Shown in pieces: positions 1-7,602 of a stretch of DNA of 64,000 nucleotides. Under the pieces are notes generated by a model. It made no database searches. It was given only the letters and a program-made list of their open reading frames with translations, and had not been told where the DNA came from. The stretch spans positions 352,117 to 416,116 of the forward strand of contig NZ_JABMJK010000006.1 in assembly GCF_013376005.1 (NCBI RefSeq), written 5' to 3'. How positions within the stretch are numbered: position 1 is the stretch's first letter; the number at the start of each line of letters is the position of its first letter. Origin of the DNA: Duganella sp. SG902 (GTDB lineage: Bacteria; Pseudomonadota; Gammaproteobacteria; Burkholderiales; Burkholderiaceae_D). The translations under genes and the position numbers were made by a program.

Positions 1-2
1 AG

Positions 3-839
3 CCCTCACCGGCCAGCCTGGCCGCCATCCGTCGCGATCCCGCCCTGCGCGGCCGCGTCGCCGCCATCGTCGTCGCGCTGCTGGTGCTGTGGCCAACGCT
101 GGTGATCAGCGAATTCAAGCCGTGGATACTGCTCGACGAACAAAGCCTGGGCGCCACCGGCCGCTTCCTGACGGACTTCCTGGTGCCCGCGCACAGCGCG
201 GAATTCCTGCAGATGCTGCTGCGCGAAACCTGGAACACCATGGCCATCGCCACCGCCGGCCTGGCGCTGGCCCTGCTGGGCGCCATCCCGGCCACGCTGG
301 TGATCAACGAGCAGTTGTCGATCTCCGCGCTCGGCACCGGCCGCATGCGCCCCGCCGCGCGTGTGGTGCGGCAAGCGGTGCGCTGGCTGCTGGTGGTGCT
401 GCGTTCGGTGCCGGAACTGGTGTGGGCGCTGCTGTTCGTGCGCATCATCGGCCTCGGGCCCACGGCCGGGGTGCTGGCGATCGCCCTCACCTACTGCGGC
501 ATGCTGGGCAAGGTCTACGCCGAGATCCTTGAATCGTCCGACGCCCACGCCAGCGACACGCTGCTGGCCAATGGCGGCGGGCGGCTGGCCGCGCTGCTGT
601 ACGGCGTGCTGCCGGAAGCCGCCTCGGAGCTGATGTCCTACACCGTCTACCGCTGGGAGTGCGCGATTCGCGGCTCGGTTGTGATGGGCTTCGTCGGCGC
701 CGGCGGCCTGGGGCAGCGCATGGACGAATCGATGAAGATGCTGGCGGGCGCCGAAGTGGCCTCCATGCTGCTGGTGTTCGTGGCCTTGGTGGCGCTGGCC
801 GACCAGTTCTCCAAAGTCCTGCGGAGGCGCCTCGGATGA
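3..839 (+). CDS. PhnE-type ABC transporter permease, 5'-truncated by window edge
   Basis: Integral membrane subunit of an ABC importer of the phosphonate/phosphite (PhnE) permease family. The reading frame is already open at base 3 and the first GTG (84) falls inside the first membrane segment, so the true start lies before the window. The visible protein has an N-terminal membrane helix, a periplasmic stretch, then the permease core with the segment SVPELVWALLF. Near the C terminus the EAA-type loop ends in GFVGAGGLGQ, typical of PhnE, and is the contact site for the ATPase. The stop overlaps the start of the next permease (ATGA at 836-839), which indicates translational coupling in one operon. 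Substrate is unknown; phosphonate, phosphite or a related anion would fit the family. The binding protein is presumably upstream of the window. Confidence 0.85.
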   Translation, partial: PSPASLAAIRRDPALRGRVAAIVVALLVLWPTLVISEFKPWILLDEQSLGATGRFLTDFLVPAHSAEFLQMLLRETWNTMAIATAGLALALLGAIPATLVINEQLSISALGTGRMRPAARVVRQAVRWLLVVLRSVPELVWALLFVRIIGLGPTAGVLAIALTYCGMLGKVYAEILESSDAHASDTLLANGGGRLAALLYGVLPEAASELMSYTVYRWECAIRGSVVMGFVGAGGLGQRMDESMKMLAGAEVASMLLVFVALVALADQFSKVLRRRLG

Positions 840-1624
840 ACCACATGCCCAAGCCGCCGCGCCGCGACTGGACCGTCATCGTGCTGATGGCCATGCTGGC
901 CGCGCTAGTCATCGCCAGCTTCGCCACGCTGCCATTGAAGTGGCGCGAATTCTTCACCGTGGAAGCCATCAACAGCAGCCTCGAACTGCTGGCCGGCTTT
1001 GCGCCGCCGGAGACCGGCCTGCCCTTCCTCGCCAAGACCTTCTGGGCCGCGATTGAAACGCTGGCCATGTCCGGCCTTGGCACGCTGCTGGCCGTGGCCT
1101 TCGGCCTGGCCTTCTCGCTGCCGGCCTCCGGCCGCTTCGGCGCCGCGCCGCGCGCCGCCATGCGCGCCGTGCTCAATGTGCTGCGCTCCATCCCGGAACT
1201 GGTGTGGGCCTCCATCATGCTGATCGCCGCCGGCCTTGGCCCGCTGGGCGGCACGCTGGCGCTGGCCGCGCACACCGCCGGTGTGCTGGGCCGGCTGTTT
1301 GCCGACTCGCTGGAAAACGCCGCGCCGCTGCCCGAGCAAAGCCTGCGCACCAACGGCGCCAGCGCCACCGCCGCCTTCCTCTACGCCACGCTGCCGCAAA
1401 CGCTGCCGCAGATGATGTCCTACACCCTGTACCGCTGGGAGAACAACATCCGTGCCGCCGCCATCCTGGGCGTGGTGGGCGCCGGCGGCTTGGGCCAGAT
1501 GCTCAAATACCACCTGTCGCTGTTCCAGATGCCGCTGGCCGCCACCGTCATCATCGCCATGCTGTTGCTGGTGGCGCTGGTCGATGGCGTCAGCTTTGCC
1601 ATGCGCCGCGCGCTCACACGATAA
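836..1624 (+). CDS. PhnE-type ABC transporter permease (second copy)
   Basis: Second permease, 262 residues, clearly a paralogue of the preceding one: it shares RSIPELVWA, a TLPQ..SYTLYRWE segment and the GVVGAGGLGQ loop. It would pair with it as a heterodimeric membrane channel. The start chosen is the ATG at 836 that overlaps the upstream TGA. The frame is open further upstream but that stretch is out of register with the paralogue. The stop TAA (1622-1624) shares its last A with the ATG of the ATPase gene, so three genes are translated as one coupled unit. Several hydrophobic segments are evident, including residues about 15-35 and the C-terminal helices. Substrate not determinable from sequence. 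Confidence 0.87.
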   Translation: MNHMPKPPRRDWTVIVLMAMLAALVIASFATLPLKWREFFTVEAINSSLELLAGFAPPETGLPFLAKTFWAAIETLAMSGLGTLLAVAFGLAFSLPASGRFGAAPRAAMRAVLNVLRSIPELVWASIMLIAAGLGPLGGTLALAAHTAGVLGRLFADSLENAAPLPEQSLRTNGASATAAFLYATLPQTLPQMMSYTLYRWENNIRAAAILGVVGAGGLGQMLKYHLSLFQMPLAATVIIAMLLLVALVDGVSFAMRRALTR

Positions 1625-2304
1625 TGCTCGAACTACGCAACCTCTCCAAATCCTACGGCGGCCGGCCTGTGCTGGACCAGCTATCATGGACCTTCAAGGC
1701 TGGTGAATTCGTCGCCATCATGGGCGATTCGGGCGTCGGCAAATCGACGCTGCTCAATCTCATCGCCGGTCTCGATACGCCGGACGCCGCGCCCGGCGCG
1801 TCGCCGATCGTCGTCGACGGCATCCCGATGTCCGGCCTCGACGACGACGCCGCCACCAAACTGCGGCGTTCGCGCATGGGCTTCATCTTCCAGGCCTTCC
1901 ACGTGCTGCCGCATCTGACCCTGCTGCAGAATGTGGCGCTGCCGCTACTCCTGAACGGTTTGTCCACGACACGCGCTGCGGAAATGCTGGAGGCGGTCGG
2001 CCTCGGCGGCCGCGAGCACGACTTTCCACATCAGATTTCCGGCGGACAAATGCAGCGCGTGGCCATCGCCCGCGCGCTGGTGCACCGGCCGGCGCTGGTC
2101 CTGGCCGATGAACCAACTGGTAACTTAGATCCTGATACCGCCGAAGCCATCCTTAACCTGTTGCAGCGCGAAATTAAAGCCACCGGCGCGTGCGCGATCA
2201 TGGTGACACATTCGCAACTTGCTGCTAAAAAGACAGACAAAGTCCTACATTTATCTCGCAACGGCATACAAGAAACAACAATCGTCAATCCGTTTGCGCA
2301 ATAA
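1624..2304 (+). CDS. ABC transporter ATP-binding protein, LolD/MacB type
   Basis: ATPase of the upstream PhnE-type permeases by position, 226 residues. Walker A is GDSGVGKST (about residues 35-43), the Q-loop is in [13 protein letters not shown], the signature is [15 protein letters not shown] and Walker B runs into DEPTGNLD. That last motif and the overall size match the LolD/MacB/FtsE branch, not PhnC, which usually has DEPxASLD. The start ATG overlaps the TAA of the permease gene. From about 2110 to the stop the codon use changes: two TTA, one CTA, an ATA and many A/T-ending codons appear, unlike the rest of the operon. Either the operon has recruited a different ATPase type or this small transporter family normally pairs that way; I cannot tell which. 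Confidence 0.85.
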   Translation: MLELRNLSKSYGGRPVLDQLSWTFKAGEFVAIMGDSGVGKSTLLNLIAGLDTPDAAPGASPIVVDGIPMSGLDDDAATKLRRSRMGFIFQAFHVLPHLTLLQNVALPLLLNGLSTTRAAEMLEAVGLGGREHDFPHQISGGQMQRVAIARALVHRPALVLADEPTGNLDPDTAEAILNLLQREIKATGACAIMVTHSQLAAKKTDKVLHLSRNGIQETTIVNPFAQ

Positions 2305-2486
2305 CTAACATAATTTATTTAGCAAACCCTGCACTTTTTTTTTAACCGTAGTATTATTGAAAATAACTTGCATGGTTATCAAGAATGTTGAGTCGCGTAC
2401 CACATTCGGACCAGAAAGAACTGTGGGCGCTAGCCTTGCCGGGAAACGTAACTTTATTAACGTTTAGAGCAAAGGAGGAGCAAACC

Positions 2487-2774
2487 ATGAACGTACGGCA
2501 AAAGAAGCTGGAACTGATTGAAGCCATGAATCGTGCGCGGGCACTGGAGCCATCCAGTTTTGTCCCAAACAAGCTTCTTGATACTTTGATCGAAAAGATG
2601 AACTTGAAGAACGATGCAGAGTTGTGCCGGGTGCTGGAAGTTCAGCCTCCCATCATCAGCAAGATCCGACACCGCAAGCTGGCAGTAGGTGCGACGATCC
2701 TGTTGCGTATGCATGAGAAGTCAGATATCAGCATTCGCGAGCTGAAAGATCTGTCAACCGCGTCCATGCATTGA
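2487..2774 (+). CDS. Small helix-turn-helix-like protein
   Basis: 95-residue protein. The ATG at 2487 is chosen because AAAGGAGGAG (2471-2480) lies just upstream; an in-frame start at 2385 would add residues without a ribosome site. The middle segment, DTLIEKMNLKNDAELCRVLEVQPPIISKIRHRK in outline (about residues 31-60), reads like an XRE-type helix-turn-helix (nouns 'NDAEL..VL.V....ISKIR'), as in lambda-repressor-like proteins. The C-terminal part is short and polar. GC content is visibly lower than in neighbouring genes, and it sits behind an AT-rich stretch (about 2300-2480) that could hold its promoter and may mark transferred DNA. No partner gene is evident, so its DNA target is unknown. 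Confidence 0.7.
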   Translation: MNVRQKKLELIEAMNRARALEPSSFVPNKLLDTLIEKMNLKNDAELCRVLEVQPPIISKIRHRKLAVGATILLRMHEKSDISIRELKDLSTASMH

Positions 2775-2874
2775 TCGACCTAGTCTATCGTGCCATGCCA
2801 GGCGCCGGCATGCGGTATCCGGCGCCCCCTCAGCGCCTTAGCGACCAGCCCAAACCCCGCTGAACGCTAACCTC

Positions 2875-3477
2875 TCAACACTTCTCGTATTTCCAATTTC
2901 TCGACTTCCCCTCGGCGATCCACGCGATGGCTTGCTCGCGCCTGCGCGCGCGGGTGGCTTCGGTCTTCGCTTCCGTCAGCCACTCGGCATAGTCGCGCTG
3001 CTTGCTTGGGCTGAAGGCGTCGAAATGCCGGCGCGCGGCCGGCACCGCGTCCAGCGCCGCGCTCAGGTCATCGGGAATCTCCAGCGCGCGCGGCGTGGCC
3101 GGCTTGGCGCGCGCCGGCGCCGCCACACCGTCGTCATTCAGCTTCATGGCCTGCTTGATGTACCCTGCCAGCACCTTCTTCGATGGCAGATCCTTGACCG
3201 AGGTGATACGGCCGAAATGGCCCATCGCCTCGCGCTTGACCTCATCGTCCGCCATCAGCAGCTCCGCCTTCCAGAAACCGAAAGCGCAATGCGCCTTGAA
3301 GGAAGCCATGCTGCACATCATGCCCTTGTACATGAAGTGCGGGAAGCTCCATTTCATGGTCTCCTCCACCTCGGGACAGGCCGCATGCACCACCGCGCGC
3401 AGATGTTCCAGTATCGGCTGCGCGAAGTCGGCGGATTTGGCGATGTAGGCGTCGACGCGCGGATCGGTGGTGGGCAT
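2875..3477 (-). CDS. DUF1801 / YdeI-family protein
   Basis: 200-residue cytoplasmic protein. The N-terminal half (about 20-115) has the DUF1801 pattern, with AACPEVEETMKWSFPHFMY and a GFWK segment. The C-terminal third (about 135-195) has the YdeI/OmpD-associated pattern, with IPDDLSAALDA, FDAFSPSKQRDYAEWL and the terminal ARRREQAI.WIAEGKSRNWKY. Proteins of this architecture are common in proteobacteria and sometimes called bacteriocin-protection or YdeI-like; no catalytic activity is established. Start at 3477 is supported by AAAGAGAAC just upstream. Separated by 10 bp from the next minus-strand gene start region's 3' end, so it may be read with the secreted protein gene upstream (3488-4756). 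Confidence 0.8.
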   Translation of the reverse strand: MPTTDPRVDAYIAKSADFAQPILEHLRAVVHAACPEVEETMKWSFPHFMYKGMMCSMASFKAHCAFGFWKAELLMADDEVKREAMGHFGRITSVKDLPSKKVLAGYIKQAMKLNDDGVAAPARAKPATPRALEIPDDLSAALDAVPAARRHFDAFSPSKQRDYAEWLTEAKTEATRARRREQAIAWIAEGKSRNWKYEKC

Positions 3478-3487
3478 GGTGTTCTCT

Positions 3488-4756
3488 TTAAAAGTATTCC
3501 GGCTGATTCGCCGCCAGCTCGGCCTCGAATTTGTTGATTTTATCGAAGAGCACAAAACCGGGCACCAGGCGGCGGCCCGTGTCCCAGCAGCGCCAGGCAC
3601 GCGCACTATCGTACTGCATCAGGAACATCTCGCCCAGATCCTCGTAGACGCCGGCCAACAGCGGGTTGGTCTGCAGCGCCTCGGTCAGCAGCCGCGAGGC
3701 CTCCTTCACCTGCTTCAGTCTTCCGCGCTGGCCAGCCTCGAATACCTTCAGCATATAGGTCTTGCGCGGCGCCTGCTCGCGCAAGGCGGCCAGTGTTTTC
3801 AAGGCGTTTTCGGAATCCTTGCCGGGATCGAGGGCGGCGAACAGCAGCTTCACCGACGGTGATGCGAGCGCCGCCTGCTTCACCTCGGGCGTCATCGACA
3901 GCGGCGTGCCATAACTGAGCCGGCACTCCAGCTTGCCCAGCACGGTATCGAGCACCTGCGCCGCGCCGACGTCGTCGCCGATGTCGCACGGGTACTGGCC
4001 GCGCAGCGCCGCCAGCTGCTCCGGCGTCAGCGCCGCGAGGCGATCGAACACGCCGTCGATGCCGCCGCCATCCCGCTCCGGCGTGTAGGGCTTGAGATCA
4101 TAGGCTTGCGGCGGCACGCTGCGCACCGCGCTGACGTCCAGGCTCACACTGCGGTCGCCGCTCACAAAAAAAGTGATCTGCTGCGGAATAACGCTGCCCT
4201 TGGCGAGCATATCGAGCAGCTGCGGATGGCCGCCCTCGGCGTAGCGCAGGAAGCGCGCGAACTGCGCGGCATCGGCCGCGTCGACCTTGGCGCCGGCTTC
4301 GCTCCACGTGGCCAGCTTGACGCCGCCGATCGAGAAGGTGCGCAGGCCGCCGCCGTCCTGCTCCTCGACCACGCCCGGCGCGCCGGCGAGCAGCGACAGC
4401 TCGTTTTCCTGCAGCGGCATGCCCGGCATAGGCGTCCCGGCTTTGATCGCGCCCAGCGCCCCTTGTAAAACACGCCGGTTCTGCATTTCCCTCACCCGGA
4501 AACCCACCACGTCGTAGAGCGAGTAATCGACATACTGCTTGCGCGCCGTGTCGATGGCATACCGCCGCCGTGTCTTAAAATCGTAGATCATGCGCCCCTT
4601 GGGGGTATCGATCGCCAGGTAGCTGCCGCCCAGCGTCACATCCATTTGCGTGGCGCCCTCCTTGGCGGCGACACTGACGTGCAGGTTGATATCGGCCAGC
4701 GCCGGCGATGCCGCCAGCGCCAGCAGGACTGGAAAAATCAGCGTGGCGAGACGCAT
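3488..4756 (-). CDS. Secreted protein of unknown function with TPR-like C terminus
   Basis: 422 residues. The ATG at 4756 has GGAG seven bases upstream and opens a classic Sec signal peptide (hydrophobic core LIFPVLLALAA, likely cleavage after ALA). The mature N-terminal half is beta-rich in appearance, with LGGSYLAIDTPKGRMIYDFKTRR. The last hundred residues alternate helical segments with a TPR-like spacing (KEASRLLTEALQTNPLLAGVYEDLGEMFLMQYD, then ARAWRCWDTGRRLVP in outline). I do not recognise a named family. A much longer open frame continues upstream on this strand but runs antisense through the DUF1800 gene and is not credible. Divergent from the DUF1800 lipoprotein gene, 120 bp apart. 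Confidence 0.72.
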   Translation of the reverse strand: MRLATLIFPVLLALAASPALADINLHVSVAAKEGATQMDVTLGGSYLAIDTPKGRMIYDFKTRRRYAIDTARKQYVDYSLYDVVGFRVREMQNRRVLQGALGAIKAGTPMPGMPLQENELSLLAGAPGVVEEQDGGGLRTFSIGGVKLATWSEAGAKVDAADAAQFARFLRYAEGGHPQLLDMLAKGSVIPQQITFFVSGDRSVSLDVSAVRSVPPQAYDLKPYTPERDGGGIDGVFDRLAALTPEQLAALRGQYPCDIGDDVGAAQVLDTVLGKLECRLSYGTPLSMTPEVKQAALASPSVKLLFAALDPGKDSENALKTLAALREQAPRKTYMLKVFEAGQRGRLKQVKEASRLLTEALQTNPLLAGVYEDLGEMFLMQYDSARAWRCWDTGRRLVPGFVLFDKINKFEAELAANQPEYF

Positions 4757-4876
4757 GCAAGCCTCCCTGGATAAAAATCCATCATAGATGAAAGCGGGCG
4801 CCGGCTTGTAACATTTCGTAGCACCATACACATGGTTCATATACCAAACGGCGGAATCTGGCATATTCTGCGAATT

Positions 4877-6409
4877 ATGCATACTCGACCTATCGCCCGC
4901 TGCGTGGCCGCCCTGCTGCTGTTGGCCGGCTGCGCCACCCCTCCCACGCCACCGGCGCCGCCGGCGGATCCGGCGGCCCTGAGCCGCGCGCTGGATCGCG
5001 TCACCTGGGGCGTCAACATGACGACCTACCGCCAGGCCGAGAAGATCGGCTACGACGCCTGGCTGGAGCGGCAACTGCATCCCGCTCCGGCGCAGCTGCC
5101 CGCCGCGGCGCAGGCGCAGATCGACGCCATGACCATCTCGCAAAAGCCGCTGCCGCAATTGGTGAAGGAGCTGGAAGACCAGCGCCGCGACTACGACAAG
5201 GCCATGGTCGACGACGACGCCAAGAAGGCCGCGCAACGCGCCTACCAGCAGGAGTTGAACCGGCTGGCGAAGGAGGCCGCCACCCGCTCGCTGCTGCGCG
5301 ACCTGTACTCCCCCAACCAGTTGCAGGAGCAGATGACGTGGTTCTGGATGAACCACTTCAATGTCCATCAGGGCAAGAGCAATCTGCGCGTGCTGGTGAG
5401 CGACTATGAAGAACAGGCGATCCGCCCGCACGCGCTGGGCAAGTTCCGCGACCTGCTGGCCGCCACGCTGCGCCACCCGGCCATGATCCGCTATTTGGAC
5501 AACGAACAAAACGCCGCCAACCGCGTCAACGAAAACTACGCGCGCGAAATCATGGAGCTGCACACGCTGGGCGTGGACGGCGGCTACTCGCAGAACGACG
5601 TGCAGCAGCTGGCGCGCATTCTCACCGGCGTCGGCGTCAACCTGGGCGACAAGACGCCCAACGTCCGCAAGGACAAGCAGGACCAGTACGTGCGCAAAGG
5701 CCTGTTCGAGTTCAATCCCAATCGCCACGACTACGGCGACAAGGTGTTCCTCGGCCAGACCGTGAAGGGGCGCGGCCTGGCCGAAGTGGACGAGGCGCTG
5801 GACCGGCTGTGCCGCCATCCCGCCACCGCGCGCTACGTCAGCCGCAAGCTGGCGATCTACTTCGTGGCCGACGAACCGCCGCCGCAGCTGGTGGAACGCA
5901 TGGCCGAGCGCTTCCAGTCCAGCGATGGCGACATCGCCGCCGTGCTGCGCGTGATGCTGACCTCCCCCGAGTTCACGCAATCGCTGGGCCGGAAGTTCAA
6001 GGACCCGGTGCACTACGTGGTCTCCGCCGTGCGCCTGACCTACGACGACAAGATCATCCTCAACGCCGGCCCGATGCTGAACTGGCTCAATCGCATGGCC
6101 GAACCGCTGTACGGTCGCCAGACGCCGGACGGCTATCCGCTCACGCAATCCGGCTGGGCCAGTCCGGGCCAGATGACCACCCGCTTCGAAATCGCCAAGG
6201 CCATCGGCGGCGGCGCGGCCGGTTTGTTCAAGACCGATGGCGCGCAGCCGCTCGAAAAGCCGGCCTTCCCGCAGCTGCAGAACGCGCTGTACTACCAGTC
6301 GCTGCAAGCGTCGTTGGCGCCGGCCACGCGCCAGGCGCTGGAGCAAGCCACCTCGCCGCAAGAATGGAACACGCTGTTCCTGTCGTCGCCGGAACTGATG
6401 CACCGCTAG
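4877..6409 (+). CDS. DUF1800 domain lipoprotein
   Basis: 510 residues if started at the ATG at 4877; an ATG at 4832 is possible but would put 15 residues ahead of the signal peptide. The N terminus has a lipobox LLAGC with the modified cysteine at residue 19, so the protein is predicted to be an outer-membrane or periplasmic lipoprotein. The body matches DUF1800: ALDRVTWG, MTWFWMNHFNVH, NENYAREIMELHTLGVDGGY, and a C-terminal GYPLTQSGWASPGQMTTRFE. DUF1800 proteins almost always sit next to a DUF1501 partner, as here (11 bp downstream). Their role is not settled; cell-surface polymer or sulfatase-like functions have been suggested. Confidence is high for family, low for function. Confidence 0.88.
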   Translation: MHTRPIARCVAALLLLAGCATPPTPPAPPADPAALSRALDRVTWGVNMTTYRQAEKIGYDAWLERQLHPAPAQLPAAAQAQIDAMTISQKPLPQLVKELEDQRRDYDKAMVDDDAKKAAQRAYQQELNRLAKEAATRSLLRDLYSPNQLQEQMTWFWMNHFNVHQGKSNLRVLVSDYEEQAIRPHALGKFRDLLAATLRHPAMIRYLDNEQNAANRVNENYAREIMELHTLGVDGGYSQNDVQQLARILTGVGVNLGDKTPNVRKDKQDQYVRKGLFEFNPNRHDYGDKVFLGQTVKGRGLAEVDEALDRLCRHPATARYVSRKLAIYFVADEPPPQLVERMAERFQSSDGDIAAVLRVMLTSPEFTQSLGRKFKDPVHYVVSAVRLTYDDKIILNAGPMLNWLNRMAEPLYGRQTPDGYPLTQSGWASPGQMTTRFEIAKAIGGGAAGLFKTDGAQPLEKPAFPQLQNALYYQSLQASLAPATRQALEQATSPQEWNTLFLSSPELMHR

Positions 6410-6419
6410 GAGAAGCACC

Positions 6420-7592
6420 ATGAAACGCCGCACCCTGCTCAAATCCCTGGCCGCCGCCTCGGCCGTGTCATTCGCCGGCCAGTTGTGGGCCGCGCCGGCC
6501 AGCAAGACGCGGCTGCTGTTCGTCTTCATGCGCGGCGGCTACGACGCCACCAGCCTGCTGGTGCCGATCTCCAGCCAGTACTACTACGAGGTGCGGCCCA
6601 ACATCGCCATCGCCAGGACGGCGGTGCTGCCGCTCGACGCAGACTGGGGCCTGCACCCCGCCCTGCGCGACACCATCCATCCGCTGTTCACTGCCGGACA
6701 GGCGGCCTTCGTGCCGTTCGCCGGCACCGAGGATCTGTCGCGCAGCCACTTCGAAACGCAGGACAGCATCGAACTGGGACAGGCGCTGGACCGCAAGCGC
6801 GACTACCGCTCCGGCTTCCTCAACCGCCTGGCCGCCACGCTCAACGCCGACCGCGCCAGCGCCATCGCCTTCACCGACCAGCTGCCGCTGATCATGCAGG
6901 GCGAACTGCAAGTGCCCAACACCGCGCTGCGCAACGTCGCCAAGCCGGCGGTCGACGCCAGGCAGGCCCGGATGATCGCCGCCATGTACGACGGCACCGC
7001 GCTGGCGCAACCGGTGCGCGACGGCTTCACCGTGCGCGAGGATGTGATGAAGGACATGATCGGGGAAATGGACGCCGCCAACCGCAACGCCATCACCGCC
7101 AAGGGCTTCGAGCTGGAGGCGCGCCGCATCGCCAAGGTGATGAAGGAGCACTACAACATCGGCTTCGTCGACGTCGGCGGCTGGGACACCCACGTCGGCC
7201 AGGGCAACGCCACCGGCTACCTCGCCAACCGGCTGGAGGAACTGGGCAAGGGCCTGGCCGGCTTCGCGCAGGAGATGGGGCCGGACTGGAAGGACACGGT
7301 GGTGGTGGTGGTCAGCGAATTCGGCCGCACCTTCCGCGAGAACGGCAATCGCGGCACCGACCATGGCCACGGCACGGTGTACTGGGTGCTGGGCGGCGGC
7401 ATCGACGGCGGCAAGATACGCGGCGAACAGGTGCGGCTGGAACAGCCCGCGCTGTTCCAGAACCGCGACTACCCGGTGCTCAACGAATACCGCGCCATGT
7501 TCGGCGGCCTGCTGGCGCGCATGTACGGCCTGAATGCCGGCCAGGTCGAGAAAATCTTCGGCACACCGGGGCGCGACCTCGGGCTGGTGTAG
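6420..7592 (+). CDS. DUF1501 domain protein, exported
   Basis: 390 residues. The ATG follows TAGGAGAAGCACC. The N terminus, KRRTLLKSLAAASAVSFAG, combines a twin-arginine-like RRTLLK with a hydrophobic stretch, so Tat export of a folded protein is likely. DUF1501 proteins belong to the alkaline phosphatase/sulfatase fold; here LLFVFMRGGYDATSLLVP, VGGWDTHVGQ, VVVVSEFGRTFREN and TDHGHGTVYWVLGG carry the expected Asp/His metal-site residues. Eleven bases behind the DUF1800 gene and surely co-transcribed with it. The pairing predicts joint action outside the cytoplasm, but the substrate is unknown. Confidence 0.88.
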   Translation: MKRRTLLKSLAAASAVSFAGQLWAAPASKTRLLFVFMRGGYDATSLLVPISSQYYYEVRPNIAIARTAVLPLDADWGLHPALRDTIHPLFTAGQAAFVPFAGTEDLSRSHFETQDSIELGQALDRKRDYRSGFLNRLAATLNADRASAIAFTDQLPLIMQGELQVPNTALRNVAKPAVDARQARMIAAMYDGTALAQPVRDGFTVREDVMKDMIGEMDAANRNAITAKGFELEARRIAKVMKEHYNIGFVDVGGWDTHVGQGNATGYLANRLEELGKGLAGFAQEMGPDWKDTVVVVVSEFGRTFRENGNRGTDHGHGTVYWVLGGGIDGGKIRGEQVRLEQPALFQNRDYPVLNEYRAMFGGLLARMYGLNAGQVEKIFGTPGRDLGLV

Positions 7593-7602
7593 CCCGGCGC
7601 CT

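Noticed and set aside
3488..6529. A 1013-codon minus-strand frame joining the secreted protein to upstream sequence
   Set aside because: The upstream half runs antisense through the DUF1800 lipoprotein gene, while a signal peptide and ribosome site at 4756 mark the real start.
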